Source: Leptasterias polaris
Taxonomy: Eukaryota; Echinodermata; Asteroidea; Forcipulatida; Asteriidae
Assembly: GCA_037783415.1 (NCBI GenBank)
Contig: JAZGTN010000069.1
Span: 744,001-808,000 of the forward strand
Direction: 5' to 3'
DNA: 64,000 nucleotides
The position numbers and the translations under genes are program-made. Under the pieces are notes generated by a model. It was not told where the DNA came from and made no database searches. It worked only from the letters and a program-made list of their open reading frames with translations. This document shows positions 10,174-21,200 of the stretch, one piece after another (within the stretch, counting starts at the first letter, position 1; every line of letters starts with the position of its first letter).

Positions 10174-10533
10174 TGTAACAAGAATTTGTCCACAGATTCT
10201 TCTCAGCAGAACACAACAAAAACACACAGCAGGATACAGTTTTCTCGGTCAATTCTTTACTGGTTTATTCAACACGTCTCTACTCCAAGACTCACATGAC
10301 AAGAAGAACGTTTAGGCTACGTCTTCCCAACGAGACGGGTGTCCCAGCCGTTCAGCGAGGGGCCCGCTGCGACACAGCTCTAACAACGGTGCCGTGTCAC
10401 AGCGCCCTCCAGGAGGCCGCTCGGTAACACGGCTCCCACCGGGCCCGTGTCACAGCGCCCTCCCATCATCGGCCGACTCCACCACGGAGTCGTGCTGGCG
10501 CCCTCTTGCTGAACGGTCTGGGCCAACGCTACA
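10174..10533 (-). repeat. 5' LTR of element A
   Basis: 360 bp, matching the LTR at 4576-4935. Just inside the element (10160-10173) is the complement of TTGGTGGCAGCG, the same primer-binding-site sequence as in B and C. Its right end lies 218 bp from the start codon of the intact fibrinogen-related gene, which is transcribed in the opposite direction. Confidence 0.93.
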
Positions 10534-10751
10534 CTACGTTAAATTCACCAAGGCAGGATCAAGAACTAAAGGAAGTTACCGTAGATGGCGAGTGGGAGTT
10601 GGTCACAAGTTATTTAGACCACTGACCACAAGCAGTCACTCAAATTGTTGATCAGCCAATTTTATTGAACACGACACCGAGACAAGCCGATCAGATAGTA
10701 GACTTTACTGATACACTTCCTTATACTGTGATTGCATCGATCGATTCAACA

Positions 10752-11693
10752 ATGGCTATCATTGCATCGGCCATACTTCTGATGTTCTTTGTAAACTGTA
10801 CCCAATGTCAACATTTGTACACTCCAATGTTTTACTTGGCTAAAAACCGAGCCTTACCGAACTTTGCCTACCAACGAAAGACTACATCTTCACTTATGAT
10901 ATGCGGGCGAGACTGCTCTTTTGATTCAAATTGTGCATCATTCAACTATCACACAGGCAGCCAGGTTTGTGAGTTGAACAATGTCACCAGAGATCACAGT
11001 CCTACTGACTTCATTCAGTTGCAAGGAAGTGCCTACTATGATGGAACTTTACGATACATCAGTTGTCAGATGTTGTTTAGAGCTGGACATCGTGTCAATG
11101 GCATCTACACCATTTATCCTTTTGATCTGACCGGTATACAGGTCTACTGTGAAATGGAGATTGATGGTGGAGGCTGGATTGTGTTCCAGAGAAGACAATA
11201 TGGCTCTGTTGACTTTTACCGTGACTGGGCAGACTACAAAATCGGCTTCGGCAATCTTGCTTCCGAGTTTTGGTTGGGGAATGACATTCTTCGTAAACTT
11301 ACCAAGTCGGGAAAGTGGGAAATGCGAGTGGATCTAGGAGGCTGGGAGAATAATGCAGTTTGGGCTACCTGGGGTCAGTTTGCTGTCTTAGGTGATAAGT
11401 TCACCCTCCGCGTTGACTCTTATGATGAAGGTAGTACAGCCGGGGACTCGATGGCGCTTCATAATGGACATGAATTTTCAACAAAGGATCAGAACAATGA
11501 TCCTGGAAAGCACAATTGTGCTGTGAAATGGGAAGGCGCCTGGTGGTTTAATCAGTGCTTTCATTCACATCTGAATGGCAGATACTACCATGGTAAAGAC
11601 GTGGTTTATGCCGAAGGAATCCAATGGCTCCACTGGATGGGAAGGGACTACTCCATTAAGAATTGTACCATGAAAATCAGGCAAGTCTGGTAA
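10752..11693 (+). CDS. Secreted fibrinogen-related protein with PAN/apple-like domain
   Basis: 313 residues in one exon. The ATG at 10752 is chosen because it begins a signal peptide (MAIIASAILLMFFVNCTQC); the upstream in-frame ATG at 10665 would bury it. Residues about 50-95 form a small apple/PAN-like cysteine-rich segment (ICGRDCSFDSNCASFNYH). Residues about 100-313 are a fibrinogen C-terminal domain (ISCQMLF, TGIQVYCEMEI, GGWIVFQRR, DFYRDWADYK, KHNCAVKWEGAWWF, SHLNGRYY). Such domains bind carbohydrates or acetylated groups in ficolins and related innate immunity lectins; a recognition role here is inferred. A broken paralogue lies at 2383-3280, so this was a tandem pair before element A inserted between them. 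Confidence 0.9.
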   Translation: MAIIASAILLMFFVNCTQCQHLYTPMFYLAKNRALPNFAYQRKTTSSLMICGRDCSFDSNCASFNYHTGSQVCELNNVTRDHSPTDFIQLQGSAYYDGTLRYISCQMLFRAGHRVNGIYTIYPFDLTGIQVYCEMEIDGGGWIVFQRRQYGSVDFYRDWADYKIGFGNLASEFWLGNDILRKLTKSGKWEMRVDLGGWENNAVWATWGQFAVLGDKFTLRVDSYDEGSTAGDSMALHNGHEFSTKDQNNDPGKHNCAVKWEGAWWFNQCFHSHLNGRYYHGKDVVYAEGIQWLHWMGRDYSIKNCTMKIRQVW

Positions 11694-11963
11694 TTGACCT
11701 CAGAATCATATAAGCCGAGACTCTTTGTACTCCAAAGATCCCAAGTCAGAGTTGATCCGGATCCAGGTTCCGTGAGGCCTGACCCTTTTCTGGGTCAGTA
11801 TGACCCGGAATTATGTCAACATGACCTAGAAATTGGTCAAAATAACACATAAACCAAGTTAAAATATATCTTTCCAATCACTCGCTTGGGTAAACCTTTC
11901 GGCACATATCACAACCCACAATTTTGAAATGAAATATCTAAACAAATGCGCCAGAGTAACCAT

Positions 11964-12326
11964 TTAAAGGTATTATACAGGATTGGCAGAGCTGAATAAA
12001 TAATCGCAGACAGTGTTCATGTTTTATGTAATCAACCATATACATGAAATAACAAACCTGTGAAAATTTGAGCTCAATTGGTCATCGAGGTCACGAGAAA
12101 ATAGTGAAAAGAGACCTGATGTGTTTTCTGTTTTTCAAACATCGAGTTTATTATCACACGTGATAAAAACTATTGTTTTACTAATTTCTCAGAAACGATA
12201 GCATTTTAAGCAGAAATATTTTAAGGAACCCTTTCTATCATTACTTACTTTAAATCATGTAAGTTATGTGTGACTCTGTGAACATTTGTGTTTTTCGATC
12301 TTACCAATAGTGTACAGGGCCTTTAA
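11964..12326. mobile_element. MITE with TTAA ends (family 1, divergent copy)
   Basis: Begins TTAAAGG and ends CCTTTAA. An internal block (CATGAAATAACAAACCTGTG) is shared with copies at 48585 and 60465. It encodes nothing. TTAA targets fit piggyBac- or Kolobok-type transposition; the superfamily is not decided. Confidence 0.65.
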
Positions 12327-12425
12327 CTTAAGCAAATTAAATAAAAAAAGTACAAAGTTTGAGGAAGAATGTAATCAGGAAAAAAAGAAAATTAAGAGGA
12401 AATCATTATAATGTTTTTATAACCA

Positions 12426-12618
12426 GGGTCCAATTTCATAGAGCTGCTTAAGCACCAAATATTGTTTAACAAATTTCTGCTTAGCATAAATGAGCAGGAT
12501 ACCAGCCATAAACCGTACACGTGGAATGTTATTTTAGCTGGTAACCTTATTCCGGTAAGCATAATATTAGTATGCTCGGCTACTTTTTGTGCTTAGGCTG
12601 CTCTATGAAATTGGGCCC
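12426..12618. mobile_element. 193-bp MITE with long terminal inverted repeats (family 2)
   Basis: The left end GGGTCCAATTTCATAGAGC and right end GCTCTATGAAATTGGGCCC are inverse complements apart from one base, and the match extends inwards over CTTAAGCAC. A truncated relative is at 60156-60262. Confidence 0.85.
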
Positions 12619-14378
12619 AGTATCAAGGTCTTCAGTCTAAAAACTTCCAGGAGTCAAATCTGACCGGAATTCGGGTCCCGATGGCCTGACCCACCTAGTC
12701 TGTGTCTAAATGACGTGGAAAAGTCATAGAATCCGAATCAAGATCCCATTTTATAACCACGTTCACGACCTAGAAATGAGTCACCGGTTGCCTTGGATCC
12801 AGAATCCGGGTAATTTTGGAGCCGGAAGTTCTTAGCCTGGAGCACTTTTTAGAAAAAGTGCACAACTCATCGAACGCCATTAGGCCCTAATGTAGCAAAA
12901 GGCACCAATAGTTAGAAAAAAAATTATGACAAAAATGGGACAAGTTATAACAAAAGTGCACCGATATTTATAAATTGATGACAAAAGTGCTGTCGACCGG
13001 TACTCAAACTAAATTAACTTTTCTAATTAAGAATGTGTTCATCATCCGTGAAGCAATAAACAACTATTGACCTACATAAGGCTTCCTTATTGCCTCCATG
13101 GTGTATACATTAGATTTGATTGTTTGGCTTTCAATATGACAAATTCTATGCAATAGTTAGGTTCCTCATGTGAGTGGGAGAAAAAATACAAGTAGGCCTA
13201 CCTTTAAATAATGGTCGCTATTAATTCAGAACGTTCTCGCCATTTTCTTTGTAATGCTAATTTACCAACCAAGTTGTAGCGCCCTCATTGAGATGCTTAT
13301 TGTACAAACAGATCAGGGATGACTTACTTACCTTAGTAAACCTATTAAAGAGTGTATAGGTCTAACACTCAAAACCTTCTGTAAATATGCTCTGATGAAA
13401 TTAATTATCTATAATATGGCCTTTTATCAACAAATGTCTATAATTCTAATTAATTAAAGCTTTAATAATTTCATAACAATGTTTTTGAACATTTACACAT
13501 AGATTGAGCTTACACAATACACACAATATGAGGCTCATTTGTGAAATATTTAAACAAAGTAACTGTATCTACAATAATTTATTTCCACAAGTTAAAGAAT
13601 ACCGTGGCTGGCATAATAGGTCTATAACGTTAGAGATATATATGCACCAACCTCGAGTAGTTCTTTACTAAAATTTAATGTAAAGGTAGCTAGGAATTAA
13701 TACAAAGCTTACAAATATCTTAATATTATATGTTGTTCATTGTGGGTTTCATTTTATTAACTAAAATCTAATCAAAGAGTTAAATACAACATTAATGTGC
13801 TCATCTCAAACTCATTTGTGTTTTCTACTACATCAAAAGCATAATATTACCTAAAAATTATTGTACTTGTTAGCCTAAATTAGTCAATTTCTATTTAAAT
13901 ATTGAATAACTTTTTGTGTCAGCATAGCCAATAACAACCACACTTCTTAAGTAAGATTTGTCAAAGTTATCTAACTTTTCACTGTTAAAACCCTGTTCTT
14001 ACTCTATTTTTCTCACAATTGTGATTGTTTATATTATAAGTTATATTTTATGATTTTGTTTTTCCAAAAATTATTTGATCCGATGTCTACATTTTGAATG
14101 TGAAGCTTGATTTTTAGTAGATGTATATTTTTTTTAATACATAATGTACATGTGCAATTCTTGAACAGGAGACTGGGAGGACACATCTCTCCGATGCCCC
14201 TCCCCCCCCCCATTTTTTCCTGGACGGCCCCCTTTCGTAATCATTGTTTCGCCAAACATGACAAAATATATAATCATAAGAAATATATTAATGTAGATTT
14301 AGATGTAAATAAACAAACGGTTTAATGTTTGCATTCTTTGGTTGGCCGCTTTTTCCCTTTTGTGTCTGACCATAAAGT

Positions 14379-14597
14379 TTAAACCCAAATAGTGGGAATA
14401 GGTTGCTTGCAAACAGTTTCCCGAGAAAGAGAGCATTCGATATCATTCCATCCTTGCGCTGACACAACTGCACAATCTTCTCCATCATTGTGAGCGGGCG
14501 AAGAATCCCATCCTACGTAGTCAACGGTAGTAGTCCCCTCATTGCACTCCCAACGTGAAGTTTTTTGTATCCAGGTTTTGTATCTCTTTGCGTTCAC
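14379..14597 (-). CDS. C-terminal exon of a C-type lectin domain protein (partial)
   Basis: The minus strand encodes WECNEGTTTVDYVGWDSS, then GEDCAVV and GWNDIECS, and ends CKQPIPTIWV before a stop at 14379. The cysteine and WND spacing fits the second half of a C-type lectin-like domain. There is no EPN or QPD motif; the corresponding stretch is SPAHNDGED, so calcium-dependent sugar binding is doubtful. The 5' boundary is uncertain: a splice acceptor may lie between 14540 and 14560. No first half of the domain was found between here and element C. It is either the last exon of a gene interrupted by element C or a relic. Confidence 0.6.
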   Translation of the reverse strand: MNAKRYKTWIQKTSRWECNEGTTTVDYVGWDSSPAHNDGEDCAVVSAQGWNDIECSLSRETVCKQPIPTIWV

Positions 14598-15422
14598 TCT
14601 CCCTTTAGAGTTTTTTGTTTGTAAATATGGTATTATTTCAGATTGTCAAAAGTCATTAATAAAGTCTTATGTAAAATTTAAAAACCAATCAATTAAATTA
14701 TGTGAAACTTTCCCTTTTTATGCTCCAGTCCAACTTTCGCTAGATCTTGAATCATCCCCAGATATTCTTTATTATGAGTTTAATTAACCGACCGAAGGAA
14801 GAAAATAACAAATAAAATAAAAATAAAACCATTCAAAACACAGAGTAAGTCCGCCTTTGGTGATGCCTTATTATATTTTGATCTAGCACGTACCCAGCTA
14901 GTGGCGTTGAATAACTGGTAATTATAAACTATGGTATCGGTTACTCTCAATATTAGACCACAGTGGTAGCTAAACATTGAGTTCAGTTCAGTTCAGTTTA
15001 TTTCCACTCAATCAGTTTGCTTACAAAAAATTACACATACGGTATACTTTAGATACAATGTAATGATTAAGTGGCGGGAGTCTCCTAAAAGCAGGCTTGT
15101 TGGGTGGAGACCCCCGACATTTATATAACTGGGTTAAGAAAGTACTGAGTTGGGAACCTACAAGTATAATGGAACATCAATATTTACGTAAACACACAAC
15201 GAGGACACAAGACAAACCAAAACAGGACAACAGATAGCTGGAAAGGCTCACCGCACAGCGGCATTCAGATAAATAATTAAGTAGGAGACAATAGTAATAA
15301 TTAATGTAACAAAGTGGGTCTACATCTGACAATACCAGGAAAACTGAGGACTCGAGGCTCAGTATTTACCAATGAGCTAATTTTAAAGTTTTTTTCTTGA
15401 AAAACTGAAGACTCTTACACAT
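14598..15422. other. Intergenic sequence left of element C
   Basis: No convincing exon. A short direct repeat of GTTCA units is at 14981-14997. The start of element C at 15423 is the only clear landmark. Confidence 0.45.
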
Positions 15423-15807
15423 TGTATAGTTTATCAAAAGGTGGCGCTGTCTGTCGGGCTGGTGGGGCTTGGTGCGCGCCGGCAGGAAACAGCCGCATGC
15501 TGTAGATGGCCGGATGCGCAGCAGCGTGTGTTCCCGCGCTTTTAGCGGAGTTGCTGTTCAGAGCTGGAAGCAGAGAGAACTAACTAAAAGAAGCCCTTGT
15601 AAACCGTAAGCCCCAGCACCTGACAGACAGCGGAGTTACGGACAGCAAGATCCAAGGTAGATTGTGTTGAAGCCTCATTACTGTTGTATAATACCTGATT
15701 AAAGAATGATTGTGTGTTAATAAAGGGATATTTAAACAGAGACAAAGCCTCCCGTGCATTATTTATGTCCAGGCCCGTATCTAGACCCCACGACGAAAAG
15801 CGTTACA
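15423..15807 (+). repeat. 5' LTR of element C
   Basis: 385 bp starting TGTATAGTTTATC and ending GCGTTACA. It is followed by TTGGTGGCAGCGCG, the same primer-binding-site core as in elements A and B. It differs from the 3' LTR at a handful of substitutions plus small indels. Confidence 0.92.
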
Positions 15808-15916
15808 TTGGTGGCAGCGCGTGTTCAATGGTTATTGTGGTACTGGACATTACGGTTCACGTTGCATTTTGTTTTACACGTTACCATTGCCTTCACGTAA
15901 GTCTCTTTTAGAAGGT

Positions 15917-17476
15917 ATGTCAGATTTTCCCGATAGTATGTCATCTGGCTTACCGTTAGCAGCTGGGGACAGCCCTTCCCCTTGGTTTCATAGACTCCCC
16001 CCCAGTTACGACTACCCCCCAGTTACGACTACCCCAGAGGACGACTTGTTGCATTGCGTGGTTACTCTGGCTGACGTTCTCCCCGGGACGGTAGGACTGC
16101 CGGCTAGTGCAGTCTCTCAAACCGTGGCGACATCGACACCGACACCGATGGGTGGGGCACAGCTGCCTTTTTCAGGCGGGAGTGGACCGCAAGTCCCAGG
16201 GGCTGACGGGACCATGAGCCAGGTGGTGTCATTCGCAGGACTACAGGGGACATCGGCGGCAATTGATTGGGGTAGCTTTGTCGGTACACCGACTGATGGA
16301 GGCAACATAGGGCAAGTGTCAGCATCGGCGCACGAGCCATTCTTCCCATTTCAGTATCAGGGGAGAGGTGATGTCGGTGCACAGTATAGCAGAGGCAACA
16401 CAGGGCAGGTATTGTCGTCGGTACCGGCGCACCACAGTTTCCCAGATGAGCAAATCACAGCACAGCTGCAGTGGGGACATGACGTCGGTACACCGACCGT
16501 CAGAGAGAACACAGGGCACGTGTTGGCGTCGGCACCGGTGCACCGAGGTATTCCAGCTGGGCCACTCGACACAGCACAGCAGCAAAGGGGAAGTGATGTC
16601 GGTGCACTAGCTGGCAGGGGCAGCACGGGGCAAGTGCTGTCGTCGGTGCCGGGGCACCGAGGTAGTCCAGCTGCACCGCTCACGGCACAGCAGCAGTGGG
16701 GAAGAGATGTCAGTACACCGACCGGCAGGGAGAGCACGGGGCAAGTGCTAAGTGCTGCCGTCGGTGCCAGTGCACCGAGGTTTTCTAGCTGGGCCACTCA
16801 CAGCACATCAGCAAAGGGAAAGAGATGTCGGTACACTAGCTGGCAGGGGCAGCACGGGGCAAGTGCAGCTGTCGTCGGTACCGGTGCACCGAGGCATTCC
16901 AGATGAGCCACTCGCTGCGCAACAGCAGTGGGGACGTGAGGTCGGTACAACGTTTGGCGGAGGGAACACTGGACAAGTGCCGCCGTCGATACCAGTAACA
17001 CAGCAGCAGTGGGGACGGGATGTCGGTACACTAGCTGGTGGAGGGCTGGACAAGTGATGCCGTCGGTACCTGTAGCACAGCAACAGTGGAGAGGCGATGT
17101 CGGTACACCATATGACGTAGGGAACACTGGACAAGTGCCGCTGTCGGTACCGGTAGCACAGCGGAGAGGCGATGGCGGTACACCATATGACGTAGGGAAC
17201 ACTGGACAAGTGCCGCTGTCGGTACCGGTAGCACATCAACAGTGGAGAGGCGATGGCGGTACACCATATGGCGGAGGGAACACTGGACAAGTGATGCCGT
17301 CGGTACCGGTAGCACAGCAACAGTGGAGATGCGATGTCGGTACACTAGCTGGCGGAGGGAACACTGGACAAGTGATGCCGTCGGTACCGGTGCACCGAGG
17401 GTCTCCAGGTGAACAACAGGGTCAAGTTACCATAGCTATATGCAACCATATCGTACACGTGAGCGACCAGTGATGC
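15917..17476 (+). pseudogene. Element C Gag N-terminal repeat region, frameshifted
   Basis: The ATG at 15917 follows the leader. After a proline- and threonine-rich start, the sequence is a tandem array of about 37-residue units rich in Gln, Gly and Val (GNTGQVLSSVPVHRG, TAQQQWGRDVGT) from roughly 16330 to 17420. The array crosses three frames because of indels near 16750 and 17040. It ends at the stop at 17471-17473. The following sequence (17474-17540) starts the Gag capsid domain (MRPDQYNGTTS, then TAG, then SAYRRHFEMC), matching MMLPNKFDGGSSWSDYLIHF in B, and is cut by element D at 17545. The repeat unit is unrelated to the 14-residue unit of A and B. Confidence 0.8.
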
Positions 17477-17786
17477 GTCCAGATCAGTATAACGGCACAA
17501 CGTCTTAGTCGGCATACCGGAGGCATTTTGAGATGTGTGTTATAGGTTTTCCCGGCCAATTTCAGCAAAAATTCATTCAATTTCATTAACATGCATTCAA
17601 ATTCACGCATTTTCCCCTAATCCTCTCAAACTAGGGTTTCTTTTTAGCTCTAAATGCATTCAATTTCGTTTTTGTGCACACATGATTTCGTTTTTCTCGT
17701 TCAGATTCGCTTCGGTCATTCTATTTCGTTTATAGGCATTCAAGACTACACTTTGACCATTCTTAAGTTAAATTTCTATTACGTAT

Positions 17787-18144
17787 TGTAGCGTTGGCCC
17801 AGACCGTTCAGCAAGAGGGCGCCAGCACGACTCTGTGGTGGAGTCGGCCGATGATGGGAGGGCGCTGTGACACGGCACCGGTGGGAGCCGTGTTACCGAG
17901 CGACTCCTGGAGGGCGCTGTGACATGGCACCGTTGTGGAGCTGTGTCGCAGCAGGCCCCTCGCTGAACGGCTGGGACACCCGTCTCGTTGGGAAGACGTA
18001 GCCTAAACGTTCTTCTTGTCATGTGAGTCTTGGAGTAGAGACGTGTTGAATAAACCAGTAAAGAATTGACCGAGAAAACTGTATCCTGCTGTGTGTTTTT
18101 GTTGTGTTCTGCTGAGAAGAATCTGTGGACAAATTCTTGTTACA
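17787..18144 (+). repeat. 5' LTR of element B
   Basis: 358 bp, TGTAGCGTTGGCCC at the start and TTCTTGTTACA at the end. AATAAA is at 18049-18054. No clear TATA box was found. Confidence 0.95.
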
Positions 18145-18162
18145 TTGGTGGCAGCGACGGGA
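18145..18162 (+). promoter_or_regulatory. Primer-binding site of element B
   Basis: TTGGTGGCAGCGACGGGA lies directly after the LTR. The first 12 bases recur at the same place in elements A and C, so the three probably use the same tRNA primer. The tRNA was not identified. Confidence 0.6.
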
Positions 18163-18241
18163 CGGCAGGGCACTATCAAGACACTGGAATCAGGTAAAAA
18201 GATTGTTTTCTCTGTTGGGTTTTCACGTGTGTTTGGGTAGT

Positions 18242-21200
18242 ATGGCGTCAGACTCGGCACATGCTGAGGACACGCCGAGCCAGACTCAGACGATGAATGG
18301 GCCATTTTGGTTTACAGTTGATGAGATATCATCAGTCCTAGGGCTGGGAGAAGCCGGGGGGAGTATCAGTTGTGATGAGGAGGGTCAGCTACGGGTCCCC
18401 ATGGACAGGAACGTTCCGTCCACTTCGGGTCTGGCGGGGGCGGGGGGATCGGAACGGTACCTCACGGAATCGTTCCGGCTCTCTCCGCGGCGTACCGGCA
18501 CGGAGTGGGCGGAAGGGTCCGGGTGGTCCCACACGGAACCATTCCGGCTCCCTCAAGAGAACACCGCCACAGGGGCGGAAGGGTCCGGGCGATCCCTCAC
18601 GGAATCGTTCTGGCGCTCTCCGCAGCATACAGAGACGACGAGGGCGGAGGGCTCGGTGCGGTATCTCACGGAGCCGTTCCGGCTCCCTCCGCAGTGTACC
18701 GACAGAGGGGCAGGGAGAGGATCGGGACGGGTTCCGAGGGAGCCGTTCTGTGCTTCCCCGCAGCATGCCCCAGAGACCGGGGAGGGGTTGGGGCGGTCCC
18801 ACACGGAACCGACCTTTTCTCCCCCGTGGTATTCGGCGGGGGACATCAGAGCGCGGCTCTTTTCGGAGCCGGGCCACCCTCACCCCGGACATGCGGTTGT
18901 GGGGCAGCTCTCTTCGGGGCCTTTCTTCCGGGAGCGTGCCCAGTCTACACCGCAGCGGGTCCAGGGGCCACGAAGTCATGGCACGGAAGTGCGCGGTCTT
19001 GTTGACCAGAGGCGGACAGCACAAGCCTATGAGACAGAGAATTTGATTCAACTCGACCCCGCACATTTCTTTTGTGCGGAGCCTGTCAATCAGCTCCGCA
19101 CTGTACAAACCAATGGAGCGGAGCACACGGCTCAGCTCCGCACTACACAAACCTATGGAGCGGAGCCCACGGCTCAGCTCCGCACTGCACAAGCCTATGG
19201 AGTGGAGCCCATGGCCCAGCTCCGCACTGTACAAACCAATGGAGCGGAGCACACGGCTCAGCTCCGCACTACACAAACCTATGGAGCGGAGCCCACGGCT
19301 CAGCTCCGCACTGCACAAGCCTATGGAGTGGAGCCCATGGCCCAGCTCCGCACTGTACAAACCAATGGAGCGGAGCCCACGGCCCAGCTCCGCACTGTAC
19401 AAACCTATGGAGCGGAGCCCACGGCTCAGCTCCGCACTGCACAAACCTATGGGGCGGAGCCCACGGCCCAGCTCCGCACTGTACAAACCTATGGAGCGGA
19501 GCCCACGGCTCAGCTCCGCACTGTACAAACCAATGGAGCGGGGCCCACGGCCCAGCTCCGCACTGTACAAACCTATGGAGCGGAGCCCACGGCTCAGCTC
19601 CGCACTGCACAAACCTATGGAGCGGAGCCCACGGCTCAGCTCCGCACTGCACAAACCTATGGGGCGGAGCCCACGGCCCAGCTCCGCACTGTACAAACCT
19701 ATGGAGCGGAGCCCACGGCTCAGCTCCGCACTGCACAAACCTATGGAGCGGAGCCTGTCAATCAGCTCCGCACTGTACAAACCTATGGAGCGGAGCCTGT
19801 CAATCAGCTCCGCACTGTACAAACCTATGGAGCGGAGCCCACGGCTCAGCTCCGCACTGCACAAACCTATGGAGCGGAGCCTGTCAATCAGCTCCGCACT
19901 GTACAACCCAATGGAGCGGAGCCCACGGCTCAGCTCCGCACTGCACAAACCTATGGAGCGGAGCCTGTCAATCAGCTCCGCACTGTACAAACCTATGGAG
20001 CGGAGCCTGTCAATCAGCTCCGCACTGTACAACCCTATGGAGCGGAGCCCACGGCTCAGCTCCGCACTGCACAAACCTATGGAGCGGAGCCTGTCAACCA
20101 GCTCCGCACTGTACAAACCAATGGAGCGGAGCCTGTCAATCAGCTCCGCACTGTACAAACCTATGGAGCGGAGCCTGTCATTCAGCTCCGCACTGTACAA
20201 ACCAATGGAGCGGAGCACACGGCTCAGCTCCGCGCTGTACAAACCTATGGAGCGGAGCCCACGGCTCAGCTCCGCACTGTACAAACCTATGGAGCGGAGC
20301 CTGTCAATCAGCTCCGCACTGTACAAACCAATGGAGCGGAGCACACGGCTCAGCTCCGCACTGCACAAACCTATGGAGCGGAGCCTGTCAATCAGCTCCG
20401 CACTGCACAACCCTATGGAGCGGAATTGGTGAACCAGCTCCGCACTACACAACCCTATTGTGCGGAGCCTGTCAATCAGCTCCGCACTGCACAAACCTAT
20501 GGAGCGGAGCCTGTCAATCAGCTCCGCACTGTACAAACCAATGGAGCGGAGCCTGTCAATCAGCTCCGCACTGCACAACCCTATGGAGCGGATTTTGTGA
20601 ATCAGCTCCGCACTACACAACCCTATTGTGCGGAGCCTGTCAATCAGCTCCGCACTGCACAAACCTATGGAGCAGAGCCCACGGCTCAGCTCCGCACTGC
20701 ACAATTCTATGGAGCAGAGCCTGTCAATCAGCTCCGCACTGCACAAACCTATGGAGCAGAGCCTGTCAATCAGCTCCGCACTGTACAAACCAATGGAGCG
20801 GAGCCTGTCAATCAGCTCCGCACTGCACAACCCTATGGAGCGGATTTTGTGAATCAGCTCCGCACTACACAACCCTATTGTGCGGAGCCTGTCAATCAGC
20901 TCCGCACTGCACAAACCTATGGAGCAGAGCCCACGGCTCAGCTCCGCACTGCACAACCCTATTGTGCGGAGCCTGTCAATCAGCTCCGCACTGTACAAAC
21001 CAATGGAGCGGAGCCCACGGATCAGCTCCGCACTGCACAATTCTATGGAGCGGAGCCTGTCAATCAGCTCCGCACTGCACAAACCTATGGAGCAGAGCCC
21101 ACAGCTCAGCTCCGCACTGCACAACCCTATGGTGCGGAGCCTGTCAATCAGCCCCGCACTACACAACCCTATGGAGCGGAGCCTGTGCATCAGCTCCGCA

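Larger units (their letters stand above)
4576..10533 (-). mobile_element. Element A: internally deleted Ty3/Gypsy retrotransposon
   Basis: Two 360-bp LTRs (4576-4935 and 10174-10533) look identical by eye and start and end TG...CA. The flanks are GTAC on the left and CTAC on the right, an imperfect 4-bp target duplication. The element is closely related to B. It keeps the leader, a 54-unit repeat region, Gag, the zinc knuckle and the C-terminal zinc fingers, but has lost protease, RT, RNase H and nearly all of integrase. If it moves, it must use enzymes from a complete relative such as B. Near-identical LTRs imply recent insertion, unless gene conversion made them alike. Confidence 0.93.
11694..14378. 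other. Non-coding region with two MITEs
   Basis: AT-rich DNA following the fibrinogen-related gene. It contains MITEs at 11964-12326 and 12426-12618. Nothing else was seen; 13000-14100 is very AT-rich with no long frame, and there is a C run at 14202-14211. Confidence 0.5.

Noticed and set aside
15419..15422. Target duplication of element C
   Set aside because: The flanks ACAT and GTAT agree at only two of four bases; not claimed.
18125..18241. Start of the B polyprotein at the ATG at 18125
   Set aside because: This ATG lies inside the LTR before the primer-binding site. The MASDSA start at 18242 is conserved in A.
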